A DNA stretch of 64,000 bases from Litorilituus sediminis (GTDB taxonomy: Bacteria > Pseudomonadota > Gammaproteobacteria > Enterobacterales > Alteromonadaceae), in contig NZ_CP034759.1 of assembly GCF_004295665.1 (NCBI RefSeq), positions 186,001 through 250,000 of the forward strand, in the 5' to 3' direction. The position numbers and the translations under genes were made by a program. The notes beneath the pieces are model-generated. The model worked only from the letters and a program-made list of their open reading frames with translations, was not told the origin of the DNA and did not search any database. Below are positions 7,887-17,436 of the stretch, piece after piece. Within the stretch, counting starts at the first letter, position 1. Each line of letters opens with the position of its first letter.

Positions 7887-9974
7887 CTAGTTTTTGGGCT
7901 GAGCTAGTTGCATGCTTTGCTCTAGCAAGGATGACATAGCATCAGCCGTTATAGGCTTACTAAATAGGTAGCCTTGACCATAATCACAGCCTAATTTGCG
8001 CAAATAGTTACATTGCTCATCTGTTTCTATGCCTTCAGCAACTACACGTAAATTGAGAGCATGCGACATAGAAACCACGGCATTGATTAATGCTTTATCC
8101 TTGTCTGAATTGGTAATCTCATTGATAAAACTTCGGTCTATTTTCAGTACGTCAAAAGGGTAACTTCTTAAGTAGCTAAGCGACGAATAGCCAGTACCAA
8201 AATCATCCATAGCCAACTGTACCCCAAGGTTAGTTATATTAGTTAACATGGCCTCGACATAGTTATGACCACTTAACAGTACGCCCTCGGTAATTTCTAG
8301 TTCCAGTTTGTCTGCTGCAACGCCCGTCGCTTTTAATGAATCTTCAATAAAATTCACTAACATAGGATCTCTAAACTGTCTTGGAGAAAGGTTGATAGCG
8401 ATTTGAAAGTCTGCATTAAATTGCTTATGCCAACGCGCCGTTTGAGATAGTGCTTGCTTTAAAACAAACTGACCCAGTTGAATAATATTGCCCGTTTGCT
8501 CAGCAACAGAGATAAATTCATCGGGGGGAACATTACCTAATACTGGATTATGCCAGCGAAGGAGGGCTTCAGCCCCCATAATTTCACCTGACGTTAAGTC
8601 TGTTTTTGCTTGATAACATATTGAAAACTCTTGACGATTTAAGGCGCCGTGAATTTGCTCTTCAATCGCTAAGCGCCTTTGTGCGCATTGGTTCATTTGT
8701 GCGGTGTAATAAGAAAAGGTGTTTCTGCCACATGCTTTAGCGTCATACATGGCTGAATCAGCATTTCTCAGTAATTCTGATGCATCACTGGCATCATTGG
8801 GAAATACCGCAACACCAACACTGGCGGTGAGCATAAGTTCACGACCACGAATGATAAACATTTCCCTAAATTGGTTGAGCAGGTTTTCAATAATAGGGTG
8901 TGCTTCTTCAACATTTGAGAGGCTACCCAAAATAATAACAAATTCATCGCCGCCAAGTCTGCCGACAGTATCTACGCTGCGAACAACACTGCGTAATCTA
9001 TTCGCAGCTTCAATTAATAATAAATCACCTGTTTCATGGCCTAAAGTATCATTAATTTTTTTAAAGTCATCTAAATCGAGAAAGAGCAAGGCAACCAGCT
9101 CGTTTTTTCGATTAGCTTCTTGGCAACTGTGTTTCAGCCTATCCAAGGAAAGAAATCGGTTGGGTAAATAGGTTAGTGAGTCAAAATGTGCTTGGTGAAG
9201 AATTTTTTCTTCATGTTGTTTTTGCACACTAATATCGGAATGCGTGCCGATAAAGCGTTTAGGCTGGTTGTCTTCATCACGTTCAATGACTTTTCCGCGT
9301 GAGCGAATCCACATATAGCTTTGATCTTTACGCAAAAAGCGAAACTCGACATCATAACTGTTGGCTTTGCCATCTAGGTATTGTTGCATGGCTTTGTTGG
9401 TAATATGTAGATCATCAGGATGAACACGTTTTTGCCACTCAACTAAGGTATAAGCAAAGCCATCTTTTTCATAACCTGCCATGGTAAAATAACGCTCATC
9501 AAAGCGAACTACGCCAGTTTTTATATTCCAATCCCAAATACCGTCATTGGCTACTTGCATTGCTGAATGATAGCGATATTCACTTTCTGCTAATGCTTGG
9601 TGCGTGGCAATGCGATCACTGATATCTTGTACTGTGCCAAGTACGCATAGCTCACCTTTATAATTGATTTTCTTGCCGATAACTTCTGAGGGAAATATAG
9701 AGCCATCTTTACGCTGCAAGTTCACTTGTACTGCTTGTTTTTCTTTGCTGTTTTTAGTTTTGTCGAATGAGCTGTGATCTTGTTTTGGCGCCTTCATATT
9801 AAAAACCGTTAATTGCAATAGTTCTTGTTCGCTATAGCCCATCATCTGGCAAAAGGCAGGGTTAACATAAATATAATTGCCATCTAAATCGGCAACACTA
9901 ATTCCTTGTGTTGACTCTTCAGTCAATACTTTAAATATATCTTCAGATTGCTCAATTAATTGTTGTGCGTCCAT
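7887..9974 (-). CDS. PAS-PAS-GGDEF-EAL cyclic-di-GMP enzyme
   Basis: A 695-residue cytoplasmic protein that makes and/or degrades cyclic di-GMP. Order: PAS (about 8-120; GNYIYVNPAFCQMMGYS), a second PAS with PAC (about 130-255), GGDEF (about 262-425) and EAL (about 435-690). The cyclase motif GGDEF is intact and preceded at the correct five-residue distance by an RSVD inhibitory site. The phosphodiesterase side keeps EALLRW, NLSPRQF, ELEITEG, DDFGTGYSS, LKIDRSF and VVAEGIE, so both domains look catalytic. There is no membrane segment, so the signal is probably intracellular (redox, oxygen or a small ligand at PAS). Confidence 0.93.
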   Translation of the reverse strand: MDAQQLIEQSEDIFKVLTEESTQGISVADLDGNYIYVNPAFCQMMGYSEQELLQLTVFNMKAPKQDHSSFDKTKNSKEKQAVQVNLQRKDGSIFPSEVIGKKINYKGELCVLGTVQDISDRIATHQALAESEYRYHSAMQVANDGIWDWNIKTGVVRFDERYFTMAGYEKDGFAYTLVEWQKRVHPDDLHITNKAMQQYLDGKANSYDVEFRFLRKDQSYMWIRSRGKVIERDEDNQPKRFIGTHSDISVQKQHEEKILHQAHFDSLTYLPNRFLSLDRLKHSCQEANRKNELVALLFLDLDDFKKINDTLGHETGDLLLIEAANRLRSVVRSVDTVGRLGGDEFVIILGSLSNVEEAHPIIENLLNQFREMFIIRGRELMLTASVGVAVFPNDASDASELLRNADSAMYDAKACGRNTFSYYTAQMNQCAQRRLAIEEQIHGALNRQEFSICYQAKTDLTSGEIMGAEALLRWHNPVLGNVPPDEFISVAEQTGNIIQLGQFVLKQALSQTARWHKQFNADFQIAINLSPRQFRDPMLVNFIEDSLKATGVAADKLELEITEGVLLSGHNYVEAMLTNITNLGVQLAMDDFGTGYSSLSYLRSYPFDVLKIDRSFINEITNSDKDKALINAVVSMSHALNLRVVAEGIETDEQCNYLRKLGCDYGQGYLFSKPITADAMSSLLEQSMQLAQPKN

Positions 9975-10102
9975 TTTTTGTATATTGCAGAGTAAAGCAG
10001 TTAACTTTTATATTATTGATAATAAATATAATAGCTTAATTTTATTTCAGAGGTATTGATTATTTTTTATTGTTTTAAACTCGATAAATCTTTATTTAAG
10101 GC

Positions 10103-10131
10103 TTGTCTATTTTCAGTAAGGCTTTTACAAT
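10103..10131 (+). promoter_or_regulatory. Likely thrS promoter
   Basis: TTGTCT (10103-10108) and TACAAT (10126-10131) are separated by exactly 17 bases. Transcription would start near 10138, giving a leader of roughly 97 bases before thrS. No other good promoter was seen between the divergent GGDEF-EAL gene and thrS. Confidence 0.55.
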
Positions 10132-10146
10132 CTATGCCATTATTTT

Positions 10147-10170
10147 AAAGAGCGTTTCGCTCTTTTTTTT
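10147..10170 (+). terminator. Terminator-like hairpin in the thrS leader
   Basis: AAAGAGCG, loop TTT, then CGCTCTTT form a perfect 8-bp hairpin followed by five more T residues. It has the shape of an intrinsic terminator but begins only about nine bases after the predicted thrS start site, and no rightward gene lies between 7147 and here. It may end a short upstream RNA, or act in the leader; thrS in E. coli is controlled through a structured leader bound by ThrRS. Confidence 0.55.
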
Positions 10171-10234
10171 ATTCTATTAATGTTAAAAATCATGCGACGC
10201 TTGGTATGCGCCGCCACTGACTAAAGGAAAAAAC

Positions 10235-12145
10235 ATGCCTGTTATAACTCTCCCTGATGGTTCTCAACGCTCATTTGACAATGCCGTATCGGTAATGGAT
10301 GTTGCACTAGATATTGGCCCTGGTCTTGCGAAAGCGACTATTGCTGGCCGTATTAATGGTGATTTAGTTGATGCCTGTGAATTAATCACTGAAGATGCCA
10401 GCCTACAACTTATCACCAGCAAAGATAATGAAGGACTGGAAATCATTCGTCACTCATGTGCGCATTTATTAGGTCATGCTATTAAGCAATTATGGCCAAA
10501 TACTAAAATGGCAATTGGTCCTGTCATTGATAATGGCTTTTACTATGATGTTGATTTAGATGAAACCATCACAGAAGATGATCTTGTTAAGCTTGAAAAA
10601 CGCATGACAGAGTTAGCGCGTACAGGTTATGAAGTTATTAAGAAAACAGGTAGCTGGCAGGATGCTTATGACGCTTTTTCTGAGCGTGGTGAAACCTACA
10701 AATTAGAAATTCTTGATGAGAACATTGAGAAAACCGATACGCCTGCGCTTTATCATCACCAAGAATATATTGATATGTGTCGTGGCCCGCATGTTCCTAG
10801 CATGCGTCACTGTCATCATTTTAAATTGATGAAAGTGGCTGGCGCATATTGGCGTGGTAATTCAGAAAATAAAATGCTTCAGCGTATTTACGGTACTGCT
10901 TGGGCTGATAAAAAACAGCTTAAAGCTTATATTCAACGTTTAGCCGAAGCGGAAAAACGTGATCACCGTAAAATTGGTAAAGCACTAGATTTATTCCACT
11001 GGCAAGAAGAAGCGCCAGGCATGGTGTTTTGGCATAACGACGGTTGGACTATTTACACTGAACTTGAAAAGTTTGTTCGTCAAAAGCTGCATGAATATGA
11101 TTATGATGAAGTAAAAGGTCCGTTAATGATGGATCGCGTACTGTGGGAAAAATCAGGTCACTGGGAAAAATATGGCGATGCCATGTTTACCACAGAGTCA
11201 GAAAAGCGTGAATATGCAATTAAGCCAATGAACTGCCCAGGTCACGTGCAAATCTTTAATCAAGGGTTAAAATCTTACCGTGATTTACCACTTCGTATGG
11301 GTGAGTTTGGTTGTTGTCACCGTAATGAACCGTCTGGCTCATTACACGGTTTAATGCGTGTTCGTGGCTTTACTCAAGATGATGCTCATATTTTCTGCAC
11401 GGAAGAGCAAGTACAAGACGAAGTAAGTTTATGTATTAAGATGGTTTACGATGTCTATAAGACCTTTGGTTTTGAAGATATTATCGTAAAACTGTCTACT
11501 CGCCCTGAAAAGCGTATTGGCTCAGATGAAATTTGGGACAAAGCGGAACAAGGCTTAGCCAATGCACTTGATAACTTAGGTATTGCGTTTGAATACTTAC
11601 CTGGTGAAGGCGCTTTCTACGGCCCTAAAATTGAATTCACACTACAAGATTGTCTAGGACGTAACTGGCAATGTGGTACCGTTCAGCTAGATTTCGCTTT
11701 ACCGGGTCGTTTAGATGCGTCATATATTGGTGAAGATGGTGAAAAACATGTTCCTGTAATGATTCACCGCGCAATTTTAGGTTCACTAGAGCGTTTTATT
11801 GGCATTTTAATCGAAGAATACACAGGAAAATTCCCAACTTGGTTATCGCCAATTCAAGCAACTGTGATGAATATTACCGATAAACAGAGCGAATATTGTG
11901 AAAAAGTTGTTAAAAAACTAAAAGAAAGTGGATTTAGAGCAAAACTAGACTTGAGAAATGAGAAGATAGGCTTTAAAATCCGCGAGCACACTTTAAAGCG
12001 TGTTCCATACTTGTTAGTCGTAGGCGACAAAGAAATGGAAGCTGGCGAAATTGCCATCCGCACGCGAAGTGGTGAAGATTTAGGAAAAATGTCGATAGAA
12101 GACTTTATTGCTAAGTTAACTGACGAAGTAAATAACCGTCAGTAA
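10235..12145 (+). CDS. thrS: Threonyl-tRNA synthetase
   Basis: A 636-residue enzyme that charges tRNA-Thr. An N-terminal TGS domain (1-62) is followed by the editing domain with HSCAHLLGH (about 73) and the MCRGPH motif (about 182), then the class II catalytic core: [10 protein letters not shown] with the zinc-binding Cys, the HRNEPSG motif 2 and [13 protein letters not shown] motif 3 with the zinc-binding His. The C-terminal anticodon-binding domain covers about 535-636. Length matches the family. The AAAGGAAAA ribosome site lies just upstream. It precedes infC-rpmI-rplT as in many bacteria, but with an unusually long gap of about 200 bases. Confidence 0.98.
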   Translation: MPVITLPDGSQRSFDNAVSVMDVALDIGPGLAKATIAGRINGDLVDACELITEDASLQLITSKDNEGLEIIRHSCAHLLGHAIKQLWPNTKMAIGPVIDNGFYYDVDLDETITEDDLVKLEKRMTELARTGYEVIKKTGSWQDAYDAFSERGETYKLEILDENIEKTDTPALYHHQEYIDMCRGPHVPSMRHCHHFKLMKVAGAYWRGNSENKMLQRIYGTAWADKKQLKAYIQRLAEAEKRDHRKIGKALDLFHWQEEAPGMVFWHNDGWTIYTELEKFVRQKLHEYDYDEVKGPLMMDRVLWEKSGHWEKYGDAMFTTESEKREYAIKPMNCPGHVQIFNQGLKSYRDLPLRMGEFGCCHRNEPSGSLHGLMRVRGFTQDDAHIFCTEEQVQDEVSLCIKMVYDVYKTFGFEDIIVKLSTRPEKRIGSDEIWDKAEQGLANALDNLGIAFEYLPGEGAFYGPKIEFTLQDCLGRNWQCGTVQLDFALPGRLDASYIGEDGEKHVPVMIHRAILGSLERFIGILIEEYTGKFPTWLSPIQATVMNITDKQSEYCEKVVKKLKESGFRAKLDLRNEKIGFKIREHTLKRVPYLLVVGDKEMEAGEIAIRTRSGEDLGKMSIEDFIAKLTDEVNNRQ

Positions 12146-12190
12146 TGAGCAGGTAATCTGCTTCATCAGACATAATAAAAATAAAATAAG

Positions 12191-12345
12191 TTATCTATTT
12201 AGTAATTTTACTGCTTAGATAGCAGGACTTTTGCTTTATTTCTAGGAGCCTGCACGGAGTTGACGAGAGTCAATGAGTACAGGCAACACCGAAATAGGGC
12301 AAAAGAACAATAAACTAAGTAGATAAAAAAGAGTTCTTTTGGAGG
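12191..12345 (+). promoter_or_regulatory. Structured leader of infC with two alternative folds
   Basis: Four helices can be drawn directly. P1 pairs 12191-12203 with 12314-12326 (13 pairs, one G-U). P2 is CTGC/GCAG at 12211-12225 with a seven-base loop. P3 pairs 12228-12242 with 12291-12305 (15 pairs, two G-U). P4 has GCCTG/CAGGC (12248-12252/12280-12284) closing TTGAC/GTCAA with a GAGA tetraloop. Alternatively AAAAGAAC (12301-12308) can pair with GTTCTTTT (12333-12340), directly before the GGAGG ribosome site; this breaks the 3' arm of P3 and loops out P1. The layout suggests a cis-acting translational switch for infC; the ligand or protein is unknown. Confidence 0.55.
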
Positions 12346-12354
12346 AACATGGCT

Positions 12355-12906
12355 ATTAAAGGTGGACAACGAGGCGGGCGCAAAGAGCCAGCACATCGTT
12401 TAAATGAGTTAATCACAGGTATTCCAGGTAACGAAGTTCGTTTAATTAAGTTTGATGGCGAACCAGGCGGTATTGTTTCATTGAATGAAGCAATGGACCA
12501 AGCAGAAGAAGCTGGTGTCGATCTTGTGGAAATTAGCCCTACAGCTAAGCCTCCAGTTTGTCGAGTTATGGACTACGGCAAATTTCTTTACGAAAAAGCT
12601 AAAGAACAAAAAGAACAACGTAAAAAGCAGAAACAAATTCAGGTTAAGGAAATTAAATTCCGTCCTGGTACAGATGAAGGCGATTATCAGGTCAAACTAC
12701 GCAACCTGAAACGCTTTTTAGAAGGCGGCGACAAGGTCAAGGTAACATTACGTTTCCGTGGCCGTGAAATGGCCCACCAAGAACTTGGTATTGAGCTTTT
12801 AACTCGTGTTAAAAACGATTTAGAAGAGCTTACTGTAGTTGAGTTCTTCCCGCGTAAAGCGGAAGGACGTCAAATGGTGATGGTTCTAGCCCCTAAAAAT
12901 AGATAA
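12355..12906 (+). CDS. infC: Translation initiation factor IF-3
   Basis: A roughly 183-residue factor that binds the 30S subunit and checks initiator tRNA and start codon. The core [24 protein letters not shown] and [11 protein letters not shown] motifs match E. coli IF-3 closely. I place the start at ATT 12355: it aligns with the E. coli AUU-AAA-GGC-GGA start and lies nine bases after GGAGG (12341-12345), whereas the ATG at 12349 is only three bases away. An AUU start is the known basis of IF-3 autoregulation. If the ATG is used, two residues are added. The lysine/glutamine-rich linker ([12 protein letters not shown]) separates the two domains. Confidence 0.95.
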   Translation: MKGGQRGGRKEPAHRLNELITGIPGNEVRLIKFDGEPGGIVSLNEAMDQAEEAGVDLVEISPTAKPPVCRVMDYGKFLYEKAKEQKEQRKKQKQIQVKEIKFRPGTDEGDYQVKLRNLKRFLEGGDKVKVTLRFRGREMAHQELGIELLTRVKNDLEELTVVEFFPRKAEGRQMVMVLAPKNR

Positions 12907-13052
12907 AACTTGGTTTGACAAGTAATAACTGATTTCAGTTATTCACCAACTTTATCTTTTACGCGGTAGTAAAGGCTTGCAAGTAAAGTAATGGCAACGT
13001 TATTTTCGCCTTGGCTACTTAATATTTGGCATAACAATGCGGAGTTATTCAC

Positions 13053-13247
13053 ATGCCTAAAATGAAAACCAATAAAGGTGCTGCAAAGCGCTTTAAAGCA
13101 ACTGCAACTGGCTATAAGTTCAAACAAGCTGGTTTACGTCATATCTTGACTAAGCGTCGTACAAAAGTTAAGCGTCACTTACGTGCTAAGTGCATGATCG
13201 CTGCTTCTGACATCAAGTCAGTTAAAAAACTTTTACGTCACGGTTAA
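13053..13247 (+). CDS. rpmI: Ribosomal protein bL35
   Basis: A 64-residue, very basic large-subunit protein, [15 protein letters not shown] at the start and [10 protein letters not shown] near the end, full length for the family. It follows infC by 146 bases. That gap contains a hairpin (AATAACTG/CAGTTATT, 12924-12943) and the region corresponding to the operator through which L20 represses this operon in E. coli; whether L20 acts here is inferred from the conserved order. rplT follows after 15 bases with a GGAGAG ribosome site. Confidence 0.97.
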   Translation: MPKMKTNKGAAKRFKATATGYKFKQAGLRHILTKRRTKVKRHLRAKCMIAASDIKSVKKLLRHG

Positions 13248-13259
13248 TAGGAGAGATAG

Positions 13260-13622
<363 letters not shown>

Positions 13623-13644
13623 AATTGAAAAAGCTTTAAATGAT

Positions 13645-13674
13645 AAGGACGCTTTCGGGCGTCCTTTTCTTTTT
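13645..13674 (+). terminator. Terminator of infC-rpmI-rplT
   Basis: AAGGACGC (13645-13652) pairs perfectly with GCGTCCTT (13659-13666) around loop TTTCGG, followed by a T-rich tract. It lies 22 bases after the rplT stop codon. Confidence 0.9.
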
Positions 13675-13828
13675 GTTGTAATATTTTATTGCCTTTATAT
13701 TATTTAGTTGCAAAATATAGACAACAAATTGTAAGAACTAAGCTTAAGTTTATGTAATCAATGCTATTTCATTACTGAGATAATATTTATTACATTAACG
13801 ATAGGTTTTAATATATAGGGTTATTACC

Positions 13829-14932
13829 ATGAGTCTTGCTGATAAAGTTTTAGCAGTAAATAATGATTTACCTATTCGCACTGATGCGCCAGTGCATAGT
13901 GGTAAGGTGCGTAGTGTTTATTGGTTAACCGCTGCTGATAGCAAACGCCTTATTCAAGAAAAAGGCTATGATGTTGCACCAGATACGCCATTAGCTATTA
14001 TGGTTATTAGTGATCGTATTTCTGCCTTTGATTGTATTTGGCACGGTGAAGGTGGCATGAAGGGCGTACCGGGTAAAGGTGCGGCATTAAATGCCATATC
14101 AAACCACTGGTTCAAATTATTTAAAGAGCAAGGTCTAGCCGATAGCCATATCTTAGATATTCCACACCCTTTTGTTTGGATAGTACAAAAAGCAAAACCT
14201 GTGATGATTGAGGCGATTTGTCGTCAATATATTACGGGCTCTATGTGGCGTTCATATAGTAAAGGTGAGCGTGATTTTTGTGGTATTGAACTACCTGAAG
14301 GCTTAGAAAAAGACAGTAAATTACCTGAGCTTTTACAAACGCCTTCAACGAAAGGTATTTTAGAAGGTATCCCAGGTGTTCCTGTGGTTGATGATGTTAA
14401 TATTACCCGTAAAAACATTGAAGATAATTATGCCGCGTTTAATTTTAAATCGGCTGATGATATTGCTTTATACGAGAAATTATTAACGCAGGGCTTTGAT
14501 GTTATCTCGACTGCGTTGGCAAAGATAGATCAGATCTTTGTTGATACTAAGTTTGAGTTTGGCTATGTCAAAGACAGTGCCGGTAATGATAAGTTAATCT
14601 ACATGGATGAAGTCGGTACGCCAGATTCTTCACGTATTTGGGATGGTGAGCAGTACAGAGCAGGCAAGGTAGTTGAGAACTCTAAAGAAGGCTTTAGACA
14701 GTTATTACTAAATCATTTCCCAGATGCAGATATTTTATTGAATAAAGATAGAATGGCTGAGCGTGAAGCGTTAGCTCGCGATAATGACTTACCTGAGTCG
14801 GTATTAATGGATGTTTCCAAGACATATATTGATATTGCAGAGAAAATTACTGGCGAAAAAATAGTATTATCTGATAATCCAAAAGCAGAAATTATTGCGA
14901 TTTTAAAAGAGCAATATCAATTAGTTGATTAA
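13829..14932 (+). CDS. purC: SAICAR synthase (phosphoribosylaminoimidazole-succinocarboxamide synthase)
   Basis: A 367-residue enzyme that joins aspartate to CAIR in purine synthesis. The ATP-binding SGKVRSVYW near the N-terminus, [29 protein letters not shown] and the [17 protein letters not shown] signature with catalytic acidic residues are all present. It is the long form found in many marine gammaproteobacteria rather than the roughly 237-residue enterobacterial form. It is monocistronic; purB, another pathway gene, lies 6 kb away on the other strand. Its downstream terminator has been interrupted by an insertion sequence. Confidence 0.96.
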   Translation: MSLADKVLAVNNDLPIRTDAPVHSGKVRSVYWLTAADSKRLIQEKGYDVAPDTPLAIMVISDRISAFDCIWHGEGGMKGVPGKGAALNAISNHWFKLFKEQGLADSHILDIPHPFVWIVQKAKPVMIEAICRQYITGSMWRSYSKGERDFCGIELPEGLEKDSKLPELLQTPSTKGILEGIPGVPVVDDVNITRKNIEDNYAAFNFKSADDIALYEKLLTQGFDVISTALAKIDQIFVDTKFEFGYVKDSAGNDKLIYMDEVGTPDSSRIWDGEQYRAGKVVENSKEGFRQLLLNHFPDADILLNKDRMAEREALARDNDLPESVLMDVSKTYIDIAEKITGEKIVLSDNPKAEIIAILKEQYQLVD

Positions 14933-14976
14933 CTAACCTGAACTCAAGTTAATTAGTTTCGCTTTGATGCAAATAA

Positions 14977-15000
14977 AAAATCCCAGCAAATGCTGGGATT
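14977..15000 (-). terminator. Left copy of the split purC terminator (IS direct repeat)
   Basis: The 22-base hairpin AATCCCAGCA-AA-TGCTGGGATT (14979-15000) abuts the left end of the insertion sequence. Only the A-tract side remains, so on the minus strand it is a hairpin plus T-tract and can stop leftward transcripts such as the transposase mRNA, but rightward purC transcripts no longer meet a T-tract here. Confidence 0.8.
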
Positions 15001-16630
15001 CAGATTACTGACAAACCCCGTCATTCTGTTCGGGGTTTGTCTTTTATGAGCAGCCGTAGGCTGCGATCTCGATATTTTTCTAGCCACGTCTTTTCTATTT
15101 TATTTGGTTTTTCTGGACTTGTTTGGGGCTTATCTTCCCTATTTGGCGTGTTAATGTCTCGAATTGAGCTTTTAAAGGGCTATCCTTTTTAGATTGCCAT
15201 TATTTGGGGAATATTTGATAGCGTCATTGCTATCTTCTTCATATTTTGTGCTGCCGCAGCCATATATGCTTGCATTTGAACATTATGCTTACCTCGGTAT
15301 CTTGCATACCTGTGACCATGGTGTTGCTTTGCATCAGCAAAACTTCTTTCAACGGTTTCGCATCGTCGTTTGTAAAGGTATTTACCAAGGCTTGTTAAGC
15401 GAAATTCATTAGCCCGATCTTGACTCGCAGCCATTACGTGGCGTGTTATCACTTTCTTATGACTTTTACTCTTAGTGCAATCTTTTAATTGAGGGCAATT
15501 AACGCATACCTTGGGGTCAGAATGATATTCTCGGTAACCCTCTCGACTGGTGGTCGAGTAGATTAACGTTTGCTCTTGCGGGCAGGTATACGTATCTGCT
15601 TTCTCGTCGTATTTGAAGTGCTTTTTCTTAATGGCATTCTTCGTTCGTGAAGGACGACGGTAACCAAACACCCCTTGGATGTTACGTTGTTCCAGATTAA
15701 AACAGACGGGCGCTGTGAAGTAGCCTGCATCAATACCAACAAATTCAGGGGATAGTGCAAAGCGATTTTCAATGGCATCAAGGCGAGCAATGTATGGTTG
15801 AGAATCGTGGACATTACCTGGCGTAATATGCGTATCTACAATAATGTTATAGTCGTTATCTACGGTTCTGTGGTCTAGGTAGAAAAAACCTTTTGGCTTT
15901 TCATCTCGGTGCATATAACCGCTATCACTATCGGTTTTACTTACCTTATTCCGCTTTATCTCACAATAGCCTTTATCCTTGAGTGGCTTTTTTCCAGCCG
16001 CTTTACGGTCTGCCTCCACAGCTTTGTTGATTTGCTTAATATAGGCACTGGTTGAGACGGGTTTGAGCTTGTTGGTGAACTTTCGTTTATTGGCGTTTGC
16101 TTTTAAGTGTGTGCTGTCGGTGAATAAGGTTTTGCCCCCAACTAGACCATGTTTAATGGCTTGTTGGACGATGTGATTAAATATACGTTCAAATACATCT
16201 GTGCCATTGAAACGACGAATACGATTTTGACTAAGTGTTGAGGCATCGATAACTTTCTCGGTAAGCCCCATGCGGAGAAACCATCGATACGCGACATTTA
16301 CTTCGATGTCTTTGATGATTTGGCGCTCACTTTTAATACCAAATAAGTACCCAAGTAGCATAATTTTAAATAGCTGGACTGGCTCCACCGGAGGACGACC
16401 ATTATCAGTGCAATATAAGTCTTTGACTTCATCTCGAATAAACTCAAAGTCAATATACTTATCGAGTTTACGAACTAGATGGTTGGCTGGAACTAACTGG
16501 TCTAGCGTGACCATTTCGAGTTCATGTTGTTGCGGGGAAGGTTCTCTTAACATGGTTAATTTTTGTAATTTTCCATGTTTTTATTAGATCAAAGTCCTAG
16601 ACTACTGTCTAGGACTTTGTCATCAGTCTG
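15001..16630 (-). mobile_element. IS1182-family insertion sequence, complete
   Basis: A 1630-bp element with imperfect terminal inverted repeats: CAGATTACTGACAAA at the left and CAGACTGATGACAAA read inward from the right (12 of 15 identical). It is flanked by a 22-bp direct duplication of a terminator hairpin. Just inside the left end GACAAACCCCG/CGGGGTTTGTC (15010-15041) forms an 11-bp hairpin followed by TTTT, and just inside the right end a 12-bp hairpin (16591-16618) is present; these probably shield the element from outside transcription. It carries one intact transposase gene. Insertion into palindromic sites is a known habit of this family. Confidence 0.92.
15189..16553 (-). CDS. IS1182-family transposase
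   Basis: A 454-residue DDE transposase. The N-terminal part (about 15-95: LVPANHLVRKLDKYIDF, GRPPVEPVQLFKIMLLGYLFG) is the DUF772-type DNA-binding domain. The catalytic region has TLFTDSTHLKANANKRK (first D, about residue 147), FVGIDAGYFTAP (second D) and the ETVERSFADAKQHHGHRYARYRG block with the final E. A cysteine cluster (CVNCPQLKDC) lies between them. The frame is unbroken and matches usual length, so the element may still be active. Interrupted copies elsewhere in the genome cannot be judged from this window. Confidence 0.93.
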   Translation of the reverse strand: MLREPSPQQHELEMVTLDQLVPANHLVRKLDKYIDFEFIRDEVKDLYCTDNGRPPVEPVQLFKIMLLGYLFGIKSERQIIKDIEVNVAYRWFLRMGLTEKVIDASTLSQNRIRRFNGTDVFERIFNHIVQQAIKHGLVGGKTLFTDSTHLKANANKRKFTNKLKPVSTSAYIKQINKAVEADRKAAGKKPLKDKGYCEIKRNKVSKTDSDSGYMHRDEKPKGFFYLDHRTVDNDYNIIVDTHITPGNVHDSQPYIARLDAIENRFALSPEFVGIDAGYFTAPVCFNLEQRNIQGVFGYRRPSRTKNAIKKKHFKYDEKADTYTCPQEQTLIYSTTSREGYREYHSDPKVCVNCPQLKDCTKSKSHKKVITRHVMAASQDRANEFRLTSLGKYLYKRRCETVERSFADAKQHHGHRYARYRGKHNVQMQAYMAAAAQNMKKIAMTLSNIPQIMAI

Positions 16631-16656
16631 AATCCCAGCAAATGCTGGGATTTTTT
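16631..16656 (+). terminator. Right copy of the split purC terminator (IS direct repeat)
   Basis: The same 22-base hairpin (16631-16652) with its T-tract intact. It can stop rightward transcription leaving the element. For leftward transcripts of the neighbouring acetyltransferase gene the hairpin now lacks its T-tract, which was on the other side of the original site. Confidence 0.8.
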
Positions 16657-16687
16657 GGTTATGTAAGTAGGCTAAGTAGGCAAGATG

Positions 16688-17332
16688 TTATTTACTGACG
16701 CTAGTAATGCTTGCTTGGTTGGCAACAAATATTTTAAACGCCAGTGGCTCTGCCAGTAATGCCTCATCTACTTGATACTCAATAAAGCCGGTTTGTTTGA
16801 AAAACTGTGCTAGCTCTTCATCTGCGATAGTTTCACTTTCTAAGTTAAGTGACTGGTAATACGCTTTACTTTCCTCTTCTTGGCAATCTTCGGCATTCAC
16901 AAAGCTATTAAGCGGCATACTAAATGCGGTAATAGATTGTGCTTTGTTATAGTGCTTGAATATTTCACTAATAAGATAGTTGGCGACACCTTGTTTACGA
17001 TAATCAGGATGAACGCTTATCGCTTCAAGCATAATGTGAGTTTTAGCTTTTTTTGTATCTGGCGTTATGGCTAAAGTGTCACATAACTCGGCGTTTAGGT
17101 TTTGCCCTTTAAAGTATAAGTTTAGGGGAATTTCCCAGTCAGTACTGCCAAGTTGCTCAAGCATTTCATAGCTTTTTGTTGCATCTCTGTGCTTGTTCAG
17201 TGTAATTAGCTCTATTTCGGCTTTGGCAATGACGTGATCTTGTTCATTTTTAACATTGACCTCTTGAGAAAGCTGCCAGTCAAAAGATGCGGTGATTTCA
17301 GGTTTTTTAAACTCTATTGATAGATTCATCAT
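16688..17332 (-). CDS. GNAT-family acetyltransferase
   Basis: About 214 residues from the first ATG at 17332 (a second ATG follows at once and a TTG lies upstream at 17347; no strong ribosome site decides). The acetyl-CoA-binding motif is clear: LEAISVHPDYRKQGVANYLISEIFKHY at about residues 110-137, with the Q/RxxGxA/G pyrophosphate loop. The long N-terminal part and an acidic insert (NAEDCQEEESKAYY) are unusual for a minimal GNAT, and the substrate cannot be predicted. Its downstream terminator was altered by the IS insertion. Confidence 0.82.
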   Translation of the reverse strand: MMNLSIEFKKPEITASFDWQLSQEVNVKNEQDHVIAKAEIELITLNKHRDATKSYEMLEQLGSTDWEIPLNLYFKGQNLNAELCDTLAITPDTKKAKTHIMLEAISVHPDYRKQGVANYLISEIFKHYNKAQSITAFSMPLNSFVNAEDCQEEESKAYYQSLNLESETIADEELAQFFKQTGFIEYQVDEALLAEPLAFKIFVANQASITSVSK

Positions 17333-17436
17333 GATTATAAGTACCAAGCAAGGTAATTGGGATAAATTGGATAATATGCCTGCTATTTTCTATTAACTAA
17401 ACCAACAAGTCATGTGATATTTGCTGTGGCGAACGA

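Noticed and set aside
8719-9171. A 150-codon frame antisense to the GGDEF domain
   Set aside because: It lies wholly inside a strongly supported gene, is serine-rich as expected for an antisense frame, and has no ribosome site.
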